DNA from: Streptomyces sp. NBC_01754
Lineage (GTDB): Bacteria; Actinomycetota; Actinomycetes; Streptomycetales; Streptomycetaceae
Length of the DNA: 64,000 nt
Direction: 5' to 3'
Assembly: GCF_035918015.1 (NCBI RefSeq)
Contig: NZ_CP109132.1
Span: 2,480,001 to 2,544,000, forward strand
Position 1 is the first letter of the stretch, and each line of letters opens with the position of its first letter. The position numbers and the translations under genes were made by a program. The notes under the pieces were generated by a model that was not told the origin of the DNA, ran no database searches, and was given only the letters and a program-made list of their open reading frames with translations. Of the stretch, positions 25,727 to 35,067 are shown in pieces.

Positions 25727-27910
25727 TCACGCCCGCTGGTGCTCGCAGCGTCCGGTGTAGTAAGCCACCGTCAAGTCCCTGACCAGTGCTTTGTGTTCGT
25801 AAGCGTCGAGTTCGACGATGCCGCGCCCGGTCAGCCGGTGGACGGTGTCGTCCACCGCGTCGACCACAGAGGTGAGCACACTGTCCCGGTGCCTGGCGTC
25901 GATCGCGGCCACCCGGCGCCGGTGCATCGCCGCCGCGACCTCCGGGGCGTACTCGATGGCGGTCGGCTGGGCCGAGTACACGTCGATGCCCACCGGCAGG
26001 CAGTCCGCCTTCAGCATCCGGGTCAGCGCGTCGCCCACCGCCTCCGCGTCCCGCAGGGTGCGGGCCCGGGTCTCCTCGTGGAAGGCGTCGGCGGGCAGCT
26101 GGGACAGCACCCGCGCCAGCGCCGCCTCGACCTGGTCGCGCAGGTACCGCTCGTGGTCGGCGACGCCGAGCGCGGCCCGCGCGGTGTCCTCGACACGCCA
26201 GATGACCAGCACCACCACCCGCAGCGCGGTACCGCTCGCGTCCACGGCGGGCAGCGGCTCGCTGCGCCAGTGCCGCAGCCGTACGTCCATACGCCGGCGG
26301 CGCAGGAGCGGCGAGACCCAGAGCAGGCCCGTACGCCGGACACTGCCCCGGTAGTCACCGAAGAGGGTGAGCACGGACGCCTGTCCGACCCGCCCGCGCC
26401 AGAGACCGCCGAGTGCGAGCAGCACCACGGTGACCAGCAGCACGAGCAGCGCCCCGCTCCCGGGGCCGAGGCCGGTGTACGGGCGTGGGCCGAGGCCGAA
26501 CCTGCCGGTCACGGCGTCCGGCAGGGCCCCGCGCCAGGCCAGCAGGGCGAACCCACCGGCCAGCCCGGCCACCCCGGTGAGCAGGGCCGCCCAGCCCGGC
26601 AGCACGGGCCCGGGCCGTTCGGCGAGCCGGGCGTCGGCCAGGGGCGCGGGGCGTACGGGGGTACGGGGGTACGGCGGGGGGTACGGCCGCCGCTCGGACC
26701 GCGGCTGGGGGGCGCGGGGGGTAGGCGGCACCGGGGGCCGCCGCACCGCACCGGCACCGTCACCGCCGCCGCGGAAGCCACCCGGGCTGCCGCCGGAACC
26801 CCTGGGGCTGCCGGGGCCACCGGGGTCCCCGGGGCCGGGGGTGCCGTCGTCGCGGAAGAGCAGGTGCACGGGGATCGGCGCGGTGGTCTCGTCGGCGATG
26901 ACGGGGCGCCACCGCCCGGTCTCCCGGCCCGGATCCGGGTCCGCCGGGCCGGACGACCGGGTGCCGGGGGCGCCCGTCCCGGTGGACACCACCAGGGAGC
27001 CCGCTCCGACGACACCGGCCTCGTGGTCCGTCGCACGGGGAATGCCCGGGGACAGGCCGGCGGCACGCGTCGCACGGTCCGCCACCCTCGCCCCACGCCC
27101 CACACCGGCCACCGCGTCCAGCGCGGGAGCGAGATCCGCGGGCACCTCGCCCAAGGCCGCCTCCAGCTCGGCCTCCTCCGGCGCCGCCGCACCGAGGCCC
27201 GCGTGCTCGCCGGGGATGCCTCCGGTCTCGGCGACCACGGCGGCACCGCCCGGGACGGACTCCCCGACACCGGCCGGGTCCCCGGACCCACCACCGGCGC
27301 CGCACGCGTCGCCCCGGACCACCGACGCACCCAGGTCACCCGGGGCAGCCTCGGCGGATCCGGCCGGGACTGACGGCGCCCGGTCGTCCGGAGCGGCCTG
27401 CTCCGCCGGGTCGGCCCCGTCCGACGGCACCGGCGCCCCGCCCACGACGGAGCCTTCCCCGCCGGACGCACCCAGGACACCCGGGGCACCCAGGACGACT
27501 GAGGCACCCGGGGCACCCACAACGACCGGCGCATCCGGGACGGCCGCGCCGCCGGCCACAGCCGCCGTCGGCTCACCGCCCTCGCCCGCGCCGGCAGCGG
27601 TGTCACCGCGAGGCTCCCGTGTCTCGGCCACCGCCCCGGGCACCACCGCCCCGCTCAGCCCCCGGTCCTCATCCGGCACCCCGGACTCGTCGGCGCCGGA
27701 CGCCGTGCCCCGCCAGATCAGCCGCTCCCATTCGTCCTTCCCGGACCATCCGGACCATCCAGACGATCCGGATCCGAGCGCCCGGGGCGCTCCGGCCTCC
27801 GCGCCCGCCACCTCCCCGGAGTCCCGCGTACCCCGCTGCCCGCTCTCGTCCTGCCCGTCCCACTCGTCCCGCTCGTCCCGCTCGTCCCGCTCGTCTTCCG
27901 TGTACCGCAT
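25727..27910 (-). CDS. SPFH/Band 7 domain membrane protein with long disordered N-terminus
   Basis: 727 residues from ATG 27910 (GGAGGCGGAA upstream). The first about 430 residues are low-complexity and acidic, rich in Pro/Gly/Ala, and begin with a Glu-Arg-Asp repeat (DERDERDERDEWD). Two membrane segments lie around residues 450-510 (GWAALLTGVAGLAGGFALLA, GALLVLLVTVVLLALGGLW). The C-terminal about 210 residues form an SPFH/Band 7 domain (SVLTLFGDYRGSVRRTGLLWVSPL, ALRVVVLVIWRVEDTARAAL). Proteins of this type sit on the inner membrane face and organise membrane microdomains or proteases. The order with cslA and glxA resembles the S. coelicolor locus near SCO2834. Confidence 0.8.
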   Translation of the reverse strand: MRYTEDERDERDERDEWDGQDESGQRGTRDSGEVAGAEAGAPRALGSGSSGWSGWSGKDEWERLIWRGTASGADESGVPDEDRGLSGAVVPGAVAETREPRGDTAAGAGEGGEPTAAVAGGAAVPDAPVVVGAPGASVVLGAPGVLGASGGEGSVVGGAPVPSDGADPAEQAAPDDRAPSVPAGSAEAAPGDLGASVVRGDACGAGGGSGDPAGVGESVPGGAAVVAETGGIPGEHAGLGAAAPEEAELEAALGEVPADLAPALDAVAGVGRGARVADRATRAAGLSPGIPRATDHEAGVVGAGSLVVSTGTGAPGTRSSGPADPDPGRETGRWRPVIADETTAPIPVHLLFRDDGTPGPGDPGGPGSPRGSGGSPGGFRGGGDGAGAVRRPPVPPTPRAPQPRSERRPYPPPYPRTPVRPAPLADARLAERPGPVLPGWAALLTGVAGLAGGFALLAWRGALPDAVTGRFGLGPRPYTGLGPGSGALLVLLVTVVLLALGGLWRGRVGQASVLTLFGDYRGSVRRTGLLWVSPLLRRRRMDVRLRHWRSEPLPAVDASGTALRVVVLVIWRVEDTARAALGVADHERYLRDQVEAALARVLSQLPADAFHEETRARTLRDAEAVGDALTRMLKADCLPVGIDVYSAQPTAIEYAPEVAAAMHRRRVAAIDARHRDSVLTSVVDAVDDTVHRLTGRGIVELDAYEHKALVRDLTVAYYTGRCEHQRA

Positions 27911-28107
27911 TTCCGCCTCCGCCTCCGCCCTGTTTCCGTCTGTCCGTTCCGTCACGGCCGGCCCGTGAAGGGCCCCGGCCGAAGAGTCCCGACCCGACAA
28001 GCGCCGCCCCGTGAAGTCACACTCCGTATGCAGGACCCGGCCCGTGGCGGACGGGCCCGGCCCCGGAGAGTCCGACCCACGAGCAGTCCTCCGCGCAGCC
28101 GACGGCG

Positions 28108-29397
28108 TCACACGAAGAGCCGCCGCCAGGTCTCCGGCCCCGGGTATCCGTCCGCCGCCCGCCCGCGCCAGCCCTGGGCCGACTGGAACGCCTCGACGTT
28201 GCGCCGGTCGGCCTCCGTCCAGCGCCGGTCGGGGCCCTGGGCGTAGTGCTTGCCGTACCCCTTCTCCACCAGCTGGGCCCCGAGCCGCTGGACGTGGCCG
28301 CTGGACCGGCCCGGCCGGAAGAGGCTCTGGCCCGGGAAGGCCGGAGCCCCGTTCGCTCCGCCGCCCGTCGCGGCAGGGATCTCGCGGCCGGTGCCCTTGA
28401 CCAGCAGCTCCCAGGTATCAGGCCCGGGGATGCCGTCCGCCTCCTCGCCCTTCCACCCCTGGGCCAGCTGGAACGCCTGCGTCGCCCGCCTGTCCGCGTC
28501 CGTCCAGCGCGGCCCCGCGCCGACCGGGTAGAAACGCTTGCCGCCCTGGGCGATCAGCAGCTTCCCGAGCTGGGTGACGAAGGCGTTGTCGTTCCCGGGG
28601 CCGAACTTCCCCGCCCCCGGGAACGAGGTCGCCGACCCGCTGCCGCCGGCCTGGCCGGAGAGCCCCTTGTAGCGGTACGCCACGTACTGGGAGGAGTTGC
28701 TCCAGTACGCCATCGGCGTGGTCGCCTTGCGGGTGTGCGGGCGGGTCTGCTCGTACGCGAGGTAGTGGGTGCGGGTGCTGTCGGTCCAGCCGCCGAAGAT
28801 CGTCACGTGCGATCCCCCCGCCGGGTCGGCCGGGTCATGGAAGAGCAGGATGTCCCCGGGCTGGAGGTCCGCCCGGGCGATCTTCGTCCCGAAACCGGCG
28901 AGGCTGCCGGTCCACTCGTTGCCGCCGAGGTCCCAGGCCATCGAGACGAAGCCGGAGCAGTCCTGCCGGTACCCGTCCGACCAGTACGCCGTCATGCTGT
29001 ACGGGACCCGTGCCGACGCCCACTTCTCGGCCCGGCTCATGATCGCGTCCCGGGTCGTCGCCCGCACCGCCGTCGTCGTGGACGCGGGCGGCCCCGAGGC
29101 TCCACCGCCGGCCAGCGGTCCGACCGCGCCCTGCGGGGTGTCCGGCTGGAGGTCGGCGGCCGCGTCCGCCCGCGATCCCCGGCCCGCCGCCGCGGCCGTC
29201 GCGGCGGCCTGGGCCGCGCCGCAGGAGAGCACCACGCCCGCCGCGGTGACCAGGACCAGCGCCCGCCGCGCCCCGTGCGCGGCGGGGTGCCCGCCGTACC
29301 GTACGGGCAGCACCGCGGCCGTACGCCGCTGCCGGGCACACCCCGCGCAACCGCAGTCGGCGGCGGGTTCGTACTCCTCGAAGACCGGCGCTGTCAT
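28108..29397 (-). CDS. Secreted NlpC/P60-type hydrolase with two peptidoglycan-binding repeats
   Basis: 429 residues from ATG 29397 (GAGGAG site). After a Cys-rich cytoplasmic start (ADCGCAGCARQRR) comes one hydrophobic segment (ALVLVTAAGVVLSCGAAQAA). The catalytic domain has Cys147 (QDCSGFVSMAW) and a later His (GGSHVTIFGGW). Two matching peptidoglycan-binding-like repeats follow (RWTDADRRATQAFQLAQGWKG and RWTEADRRNVEAFQSAQGWRG, with G-x-P-G-P-x-T-W ends). It probably cleaves or anchors in the cell wall. The S. coelicolor counterpart would be SCO2835, beside cslA, so it may remodel wall at the hyphal tip. Confidence 0.82.
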   Translation of the reverse strand: MTAPVFEEYEPAADCGCAGCARQRRTAAVLPVRYGGHPAAHGARRALVLVTAAGVVLSCGAAQAAATAAAAGRGSRADAAADLQPDTPQGAVGPLAGGGASGPPASTTTAVRATTRDAIMSRAEKWASARVPYSMTAYWSDGYRQDCSGFVSMAWDLGGNEWTGSLAGFGTKIARADLQPGDILLFHDPADPAGGSHVTIFGGWTDSTRTHYLAYEQTRPHTRKATTPMAYWSNSSQYVAYRYKGLSGQAGGSGSATSFPGAGKFGPGNDNAFVTQLGKLLIAQGGKRFYPVGAGPRWTDADRRATQAFQLAQGWKGEEADGIPGPDTWELLVKGTGREIPAATGGGANGAPAFPGQSLFRPGRSSGHVQRLGAQLVEKGYGKHYAQGPDRRWTEADRRNVEAFQSAQGWRGRAADGYPGPETWRRLFV

Positions 29398-29565
29398 GCG
29401 ACTCCTCTTCCACTCGGCAGTCGTCAAGATCTTCCGCATCTCAACTTTCGGCATAAAACTCATGTTGACTGACAAACGGCCAAAAACGACCACCCGACAG
29501 GCTGTGCCGATCGGAATTGGTCAGGAGCACCCCGCCGCATCGGGTAAAGTTCTCCAGGTCAGCAG

Positions 29566-29639
29566 GCGCCGTTAGCTCAGTTGGTTAGAGCAGCTGACTC
29601 TTAATCAGCGGGTCCGGGGTTCGAGTCCCTGACGGCGCA
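29566..29639 (+). tRNA. tRNA-Lys (anticodon CUU), copy 3
   Basis: 74 nt, identical in sequence to copy 2 (GCGCCGT/ACGGCGC acceptor pair), with anticodon CUU and no encoded CCA. It has the same upstream TCAGCAG. Confidence 0.97.
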
Positions 29640-29645
29640 CGCAGA

Positions 29646-29682
29646 AGCAAGGCCCCCTCACCACGCGTGAGGGGGCCTTGCT
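29646..29682 (+). terminator. Terminator after tRNA-Lys copy 3
   Basis: Perfect 16-bp stem (29646-29661 with 29667-29682) with a 5-nt loop, 6 nt past the tRNA. The stem contains the same GGCCCCCTC/GAGGGGGCC core as the copy 1 terminator. Confidence 0.9.
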
Positions 29683-29955
29683 CGTTCCCACGCACCCACA
29701 CGTCAGAGCGGCCGCGCGCACGATCACACCCCCGCCGCCCGGGCGCCTCCGGTCACTCCTGTGCGCCCCCTGCGACCAACCACCGCAAAGCGCGCATACA
29801 GCCATCAACCAGCCGCATCCACCCTTGCGATCACGTCACAGATCGGACAATCTGACCCGGCGGGGTGGGACCCGCGCAGGGGATACGGGGAAACGCAGCC
29901 GGGGACACGGGGACACGCAGAGCTCACACAGGCACCTGCGTGCGGGGGGATGACC
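29683..29955. other. Leader and promoter region of cslA
   Basis: About 270 nt without a gene. It should hold the cslA promoter; no clear -35/-10 pair or operator can be named with confidence. A poly-G ribosome site (GGGGGA, 29944-29949) lies 6 nt before the chosen start. Confidence 0.4.
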
Positions 29956-31842
29956 ATGACGTCGACGCCGTCAGGCGACCGGCAGTTCCACGGCCCCGCC
30001 CCGGCGAGGCAGGTGCGGTCACCCTGGCGACCGGACGCCGAGGCGCGCACCCCGGCTCCACCACCGCGTTACGACTACGAGCACCACAGCCGGCTCGCCG
30101 GTCCGCTCACCGACCCCGATCCGTCCCGCCCCTACCGGGTCCGCTACCGCTCGCTCCTGGCGCAGGAGCCCCACCGGATACGCGCCGCGCTGCTGCTCGG
30201 CGCGGCACCACTCGTCTCGCTCGGCCTCCTCGCCTGGCTGATGCGGCCCGAGCACTGGACCCAGCGCGATGCGAACCTCGGCAACGGCACCCTGCGCGTC
30301 CTCGACGCCGTGATGCTCGTCTCCATCGGGCTGATCGAACTGTTCCGGACGGTGAACGTCCTGTCGAACGCCCATGCCACGCTGGTGGCCCGTGATCCGG
30401 TCCCCGTCGTCCCCGAGAGCGGCACCCGGGTCGCGTTCCTCACCTCCTTCGTCCCCGGCAAGGAGCCCCTGGCGATGGTCACGAGGACGCTGGAGGCGGC
30501 GGTCCGGGTCCGGCACCGGGGGCCCCTGCACGTCTGGCTGCTGGACGAGGGGGACGACCCGGCGGTGCGGGAGGTGTGCGCGCGGCTCGGGGTGCGCCAC
30601 TTCTCCCGTAAGGGCGTCGCCCGCTGGAACCAGGCCCGCGGCCCGCACCGCGCGAGGACGAAGCACGGCAACTACAACGCCTGGCTCGACGCGCACGGCG
30701 ACGCCTACGACTTCTTCGCCTCGGTCGACACCGACCATGTCCCGCTCCCCAACTACCTGGAGCGGATGCTCGGTTACTTCCGCGACCCGGACATCGGCTT
30801 CGTCATCGGTCCGCAGGTCTACGGCAACTACGACGCCTTCGTCACGAAGGCCGCCGAGTCCCAGCAGTTCCTCTTCCACGCACTGATCCAGCGCGCCGGC
30901 AACCGCTACGGCGCCCCGATGTTCGTGGGCACCAGCAACGCCGTCCGCATCAGCACCCTGAAGCAGATCGGCGGCCTGTACGACTCGATCACCGAGGACA
31001 TGGCCACCGGTTTCGAGATCCACCGCCACCGCAACCCGCTCACCGGCCGGAAGTGGCGCTCGGTCTACACCCCGGACGTGCTGGCCGTCGGCGAGGGCCC
31101 GTCCGCCTGGACGGACTTCTTCACCCAGCAGCTCCGCTGGTCGCGCGGGACGTACGAGACGATCCTCACCCAGTACTGGAAGGGCTGGTTCTCGCTGTCC
31201 CCGGGCAAGCTCTTCAACTACACGATGATGATCGTCTTCTACCCGATGTCCGCCCTGAACTGGATTCTCGCCGCCCTGAGCTGCGCCCTCTTCCTCGGCA
31301 CGGGCGCCTCGGGCGTACAGATCGACCCGGTGGTCTGGATGATGCTGTACGGCAACGCCTCGGCGCTCCAGATCGGGCTGTACGTCTTCAACCGCCGCCA
31401 CAACGTCTCGCCGCACGAGCCCGAGGGGTCCGGCGGGCTGGCGGGCATGGCGATGTCCGCGCTCTCCGCGCCCGTCTACGCCCGCGCCCTGACGGACGCC
31501 GTACTGCGTCGCGAGAGCGCGTTCGTGGTGACGCCGAAGGGCGACTCATCCAGCCCCGACACCCTCTTCGGCACCTTCCGGATCCATCTGTTCTTCCTGG
31601 TCGTCTTCGGCGGCTCGATCGCCGCCTCCTTCGTCCGGGGGCACAGCCATCCGGCCATGCTGGCCTGGGCCTCGCTCGCGCTGCTGGTCACCGCGGCGCC
31701 GGTCGCCGGCTGGCGGTACACCGTCCACGCCGAGCGCAGGCGCCGCCGCCGGGCCCCGCCCGGCCCCGCGCCGCAGGAGCAGCCGCCACCGGCGGACAGT
31801 GAACAGACCACGCGGATCGCCCTGGGGGGACGCCACCGATGA
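29956..31842 (+). CDS. cslA: Cellulose synthase-like family 2 glycosyltransferase CslA
   Basis: 628 residues from ATG 29956 (6 nt after GGGGGA; an ATG at 29950 abuts the site). It is a membrane beta-glycan synthase: N-terminal membrane segments, then a GT2 domain with VDTDH (D258, D260), TED (346-348) and QQLRW (391-395), then further C-terminal helices. It polymerises and exports a beta-glucan at the growing hyphal tip, needed for attachment and morphogenesis in S. coelicolor/S. lividans (SCO2836 orthologue). It overlaps glxA by ATGA, so synthase and oxidase are made together. Confidence 0.93.
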   Translation: MTSTPSGDRQFHGPAPARQVRSPWRPDAEARTPAPPPRYDYEHHSRLAGPLTDPDPSRPYRVRYRSLLAQEPHRIRAALLLGAAPLVSLGLLAWLMRPEHWTQRDANLGNGTLRVLDAVMLVSIGLIELFRTVNVLSNAHATLVARDPVPVVPESGTRVAFLTSFVPGKEPLAMVTRTLEAAVRVRHRGPLHVWLLDEGDDPAVREVCARLGVRHFSRKGVARWNQARGPHRARTKHGNYNAWLDAHGDAYDFFASVDTDHVPLPNYLERMLGYFRDPDIGFVIGPQVYGNYDAFVTKAAESQQFLFHALIQRAGNRYGAPMFVGTSNAVRISTLKQIGGLYDSITEDMATGFEIHRHRNPLTGRKWRSVYTPDVLAVGEGPSAWTDFFTQQLRWSRGTYETILTQYWKGWFSLSPGKLFNYTMMIVFYPMSALNWILAALSCALFLGTGASGVQIDPVVWMMLYGNASALQIGLYVFNRRHNVSPHEPEGSGGLAGMAMSALSAPVYARALTDAVLRRESAFVVTPKGDSSSPDTLFGTFRIHLFFLVVFGGSIAASFVRGHSHPAMLAWASLALLVTAAPVAGWRYTVHAERRRRRRAPPGPAPQEQPPPADSEQTTRIALGGRHR

Positions 31843-33773
31843 AGTACCGTCCGAGCCGCCGCACCCGCCGCCTGGCGATCGGTACGGCGGTGGTCCTCGC
31901 GCTCGCCGCGACGAACGGGCCCTGGCTGTACCGGTTCGGCGCACGGCACTACCACACGTACGCCGTCAACAGGCCGGAGTACAGGGCCGCGAACGGCCAC
32001 TGGGACTTCCTGGACGTCCCCTCCGGGCACCGGATCAACACCATCCACGCGGCGCTGCTGCACACCGGGAAGGTGCTGCTCGTCGCGGGTTCCGGCAACG
32101 ACCGGAGGAACTTCGACGCGAAGACCTTCCGTTCGGTGCTCTGGGACCCGCGGACGGGCGCGTTCGACGACGTCCCCACCCCGAAGGACATGTTCTGCGC
32201 CGGTCACACCCAGCTGCCGGACGGGAAGCTCCTCATAGCCGGCGGCACCAAGCGGTACGAGAAGCTGGAGGGGGACGTCACCAAGGCCGGCGGACTGATG
32301 ATCGTCCACAACGAGGACCCGGACAAGCCCGTCACCCTCCCGGCCGGGACGCGTTTCACCGGCAGGGAGAACGGCAGGACGTACCTCTCCAAGGACCCGG
32401 TGCTGGTGCCGAGGGCCACCAAGGTCTTCGACAAGGAGACCGGCGCCTTCCTCCGCAACGACGCGGGGCTGGGACGGATCTACGTCGAGGCCCGGAAGTC
32501 CGGCGCGCGCTACGAGACCGGCACCGAGGACAACTACCGGATCGCGGGCCTGTCCGGCTCCGACACCCGCAACGTCTACGGGATCGCGCAGAAGCTGGCC
32601 CTCGACAAGAAGGACTTCCAGGGCATCAGGGATGCCTTCGAGTTCGACCCGGTGGCGGAGAGGTACATCCCCGTCGACCCGATGAACGAGGCCCGCTGGT
32701 ACCCGACGCTGACCACGCTGGAGGACGGCCGGGTCCTCTCCCTCTCCGGTCTGGACGAGATCGGCCGGATCGTGCCCGGCAAGGACGAGATCTACGACCC
32801 GAGGACCAGGACCTGGCAGTACACCGGAGTCATCCGGAGGTTCCCCACCTACCCGGCGGTCTTCCTGATGAACGACGGCAGGCTCTTCTACTCCGGCTCC
32901 AACGCCGGTTACGGTCCCGCCGACGAGGGCCGCGACCCGGGCATCTGGGACCTGGGCACGAACACGTTCACGAAGATCCCCGGACTCGGCGACCCGGAGC
33001 TGATGGAGACCTCGGCTACCGTACGGCTGCCGCCCGCCCAGGACGAGAGGTTCCTGGTGATCGGCGGCGGCGGGGTCGGCGAGTCCGCCGAGTCCAGCGC
33101 GAAGTCCCGGCTGGTCGACCTCCGCGCCCCGCACCCGGAGTTCCGGGACGGCGCGGCCCTCTCCGAAGGCACCCGCTACCCGGGCGCCACGCTGCTCCCG
33201 GACGACTCGGTGCTGGTCACCGGCGGTTCGGCCGACTACCGGGGCCGCGGCCGCTCCGACATCCTGCGGGCCCAGCTCTACGACCCGGCGACGGACACCT
33301 ACCGGAGGGTGGCCGACCCCGCGGTGGGCCGCGACTACCACTCCGGCTCGGTGCTGCTGCCGGACGGCCGGGTGATGGTCTTCGGCTCGGACCCGCTGTA
33401 CGCGGACGAGGCCGGCACCCGGCCCGGCACGTTCGAGCAGCGCATCGAGATCTACACGCCCCCGTATCTGTACCGCGGTCCACGCCCGGAGCTGACGGCC
33501 GGCCCGGATCGGATCCGGCGGGGCGGCACGGCGCTGTTCACGACGCGGGACGCCTCCTCCATCACCTCGGCGAAGCTGATCCGGCCCAGCGCGGTCACCC
33601 ATGTGACGGACACGGACCAGCGGTCGGTCGCGCTGGGCCTGGAGAAGGTGGCGGGCGGCATCACGGTGACGGTCCCGGCCAACCGGGCCCTGGTGCCCTC
33701 GGGCTGGTACATGCTCTTCGTCACGGACGCCGAGGGCACTCCGTCCGAGGGCTCCTGGGTGGAAGTCCCCTGA
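31839..33773 (+). CDS. glxA: GlxA radical copper oxidase (galactose oxidase-like, kelch fold)
   Basis: 644 residues from ATG 31839, overlapping cslA by 4 nt. An N-terminal membrane anchor (about 11-28) exposes a seven-bladed kelch domain. Copper-site residues align with galactose oxidase: Cys120 (KDMFCAGH) and Tyr288 (ARWYPT) for the Tyr-Cys cofactor with Trp287 stacking, Tyr500-His501 (GRDYHSG), and His588 (SAVTHVTDTDQR). The C-terminal domain of about 100 residues is the expected E-set fold. It is known to be required for deposition of the CslA glycan at tips. Length equals that of characterised GlxA within one residue. Confidence 0.94.
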   Translation: MKYRPSRRTRRLAIGTAVVLALAATNGPWLYRFGARHYHTYAVNRPEYRAANGHWDFLDVPSGHRINTIHAALLHTGKVLLVAGSGNDRRNFDAKTFRSVLWDPRTGAFDDVPTPKDMFCAGHTQLPDGKLLIAGGTKRYEKLEGDVTKAGGLMIVHNEDPDKPVTLPAGTRFTGRENGRTYLSKDPVLVPRATKVFDKETGAFLRNDAGLGRIYVEARKSGARYETGTEDNYRIAGLSGSDTRNVYGIAQKLALDKKDFQGIRDAFEFDPVAERYIPVDPMNEARWYPTLTTLEDGRVLSLSGLDEIGRIVPGKDEIYDPRTRTWQYTGVIRRFPTYPAVFLMNDGRLFYSGSNAGYGPADEGRDPGIWDLGTNTFTKIPGLGDPELMETSATVRLPPAQDERFLVIGGGGVGESAESSAKSRLVDLRAPHPEFRDGAALSEGTRYPGATLLPDDSVLVTGGSADYRGRGRSDILRAQLYDPATDTYRRVADPAVGRDYHSGSVLLPDGRVMVFGSDPLYADEAGTRPGTFEQRIEIYTPPYLYRGPRPELTAGPDRIRRGGTALFTTRDASSITSAKLIRPSAVTHVTDTDQRSVALGLEKVAGGITVTVPANRALVPSGWYMLFVTDAEGTPSEGSWVEVP

Positions 33774-33791
33774 CCCCCGGGGCGGGTCCGG

Positions 33792-34796
33792 TCACCCGCT
33801 CGCCCGGGCCAGCTCCAGCGCGTAATCCGGCCACCAGTCGCCGGCCCTCGGTCCGCCCCGGCAGTCGCCGTCGGACTCCCCGGGGCGCTTGACCCAGAGG
33901 TACGCGTCCACGAGGGGGTCCCCGGTGTCCGTCGTCGGGGGCTCGCCCAGGGCGCGGCCGGGCGGGTTGCACCACGTCAGGGCGGGATCACCCCCCTCGT
34001 ACGGGCCGTTGCCGTTGCGGCTGGTGTCGATCACGAAGGGCTTGCCGCCCACCTCGGCGGAGAGCCGCCTGCCGAAGTCCGTACTGGCCCGGGTCGTCCA
34101 GAAGTTGGACACGTTCACCGCGAAGCCGTCGGCCTCGGCGATCCCGGCCCGCCGCAGCGGCTCGCGCAGGACGTCGGGCGTCCGCCATCCGGCGTTGCCC
34201 GCGTCCAGGTAGACGGTGGCCCCCGGCTGCCGCTTCAGCCGCCGCACCGCATCCTTCAGCAGGTCGTACCGCTCCTCGTGGAACTCCTCGGGGGTACACC
34301 CGTCCACCATGTGCAGCAGCGCGTCCGGCTCCAGGACCACCGTGGCCCGCCGGTCGCCGATGCCGCGCGCGACGTCCTCCAGCCATGCCCGGTACGCGTC
34401 ACCGTCCGCCGCCCCGCCCCCGGAGAACTGGCCGCAGTCCCGGTGCGGGATGTCGTACAGCACCAGCAGGGCCTGCCGGCCGGCCTTCTCGGCCGCGCCG
34501 GTGACACCCGCCACCGCCTGCCGCGGCTCCTCGGGGACGACCCACTCGCCCACGGGCTGCCGGGCGATCCTCCGGATCAGCTCGGCGTTCTCCGGTTCGC
34601 CGTCCCGTACGTACGCGGCGACCTGCCGGGCCGCGTTCCCCTCGGGGTCGGTCCAGTACGGGCCGCCGTGCGCCGGCCGGTGCGCGCGGCCGGTGTCATC
34701 GCCGGCGACCCCGGCCGAGGTGCATCCGGCCAGGAGCAGGACCGCCGCAGCCCCGGCCGCGACACGCACCCTCGGTCCGGCACAACTCCCGTACAT
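33792..34796 (-). CDS. cslZ: GH6 glycanase lipoprotein (CslZ-like)
   Basis: 334 residues from ATG 34796 (AAGGGGG site). The signal has lipobox LLLAGC near residue 25, so it is a lipoprotein. It is a glycoside hydrolase family 6 cellulase-type enzyme. Hallmarks are LLVLYDIPHRDCGQFSGGG (catalytic Asp loop), ATVVLEPDAL with the family E-P-D motif, FVIDTSRNGNGP and LWVKRPGESDG. It is convergent with glxA (19 nt apart). The S. coelicolor equivalent, CslZ (SCO2838), is thought to trim or release the CslA glycan. Confidence 0.88.
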   Translation of the reverse strand: MYGSCAGPRVRVAAGAAAVLLLAGCTSAGVAGDDTGRAHRPAHGGPYWTDPEGNAARQVAAYVRDGEPENAELIRRIARQPVGEWVVPEEPRQAVAGVTGAAEKAGRQALLVLYDIPHRDCGQFSGGGAADGDAYRAWLEDVARGIGDRRATVVLEPDALLHMVDGCTPEEFHEERYDLLKDAVRRLKRQPGATVYLDAGNAGWRTPDVLREPLRRAGIAEADGFAVNVSNFWTTRASTDFGRRLSAEVGGKPFVIDTSRNGNGPYEGGDPALTWCNPPGRALGEPPTTDTGDPLVDAYLWVKRPGESDGDCRGGPRAGDWWPDYALELARASG

Positions 34797-35067
34797 CCGC
34801 GCCCCCTTGTACCGATGTACTGCCGGTCCGGCCCATCCTGGCACAGCGGTCGGCGCGCCGGACGCTTCCGCCCGGATCCGGACAACCTGGTAACAACCCT
34901 CTAGGCCGGGGGCGGAGCGCGCCCTACAGTGGCGTGCGGCACGAACCACTCGGCCTCCCGCGCCGTGCCGGGCTTCTCCCGCAGCCTGGGCACCGCGGTC
35001 GAGGGCCGGGCCCGGCCGGACGGCCCGAGGGGGGCGGGCGACCGGCCGGGCCTGGTACCGAGTGCGG

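Noticed and set aside
25727..27910. Reading the acidic repetitive head of the SPFH gene as a separate gene or repeat element
   Set aside because: It is in frame with the SPFH domain, follows a ribosome site, and codon use matches its surroundings.
16427..29639. tRNA-Lys genes as integration sites of an element in this window
   Set aside because: No integrase gene and no direct repeat of the tRNA 3' end was found near the copies; the 3' flanks are ordinary terminators.
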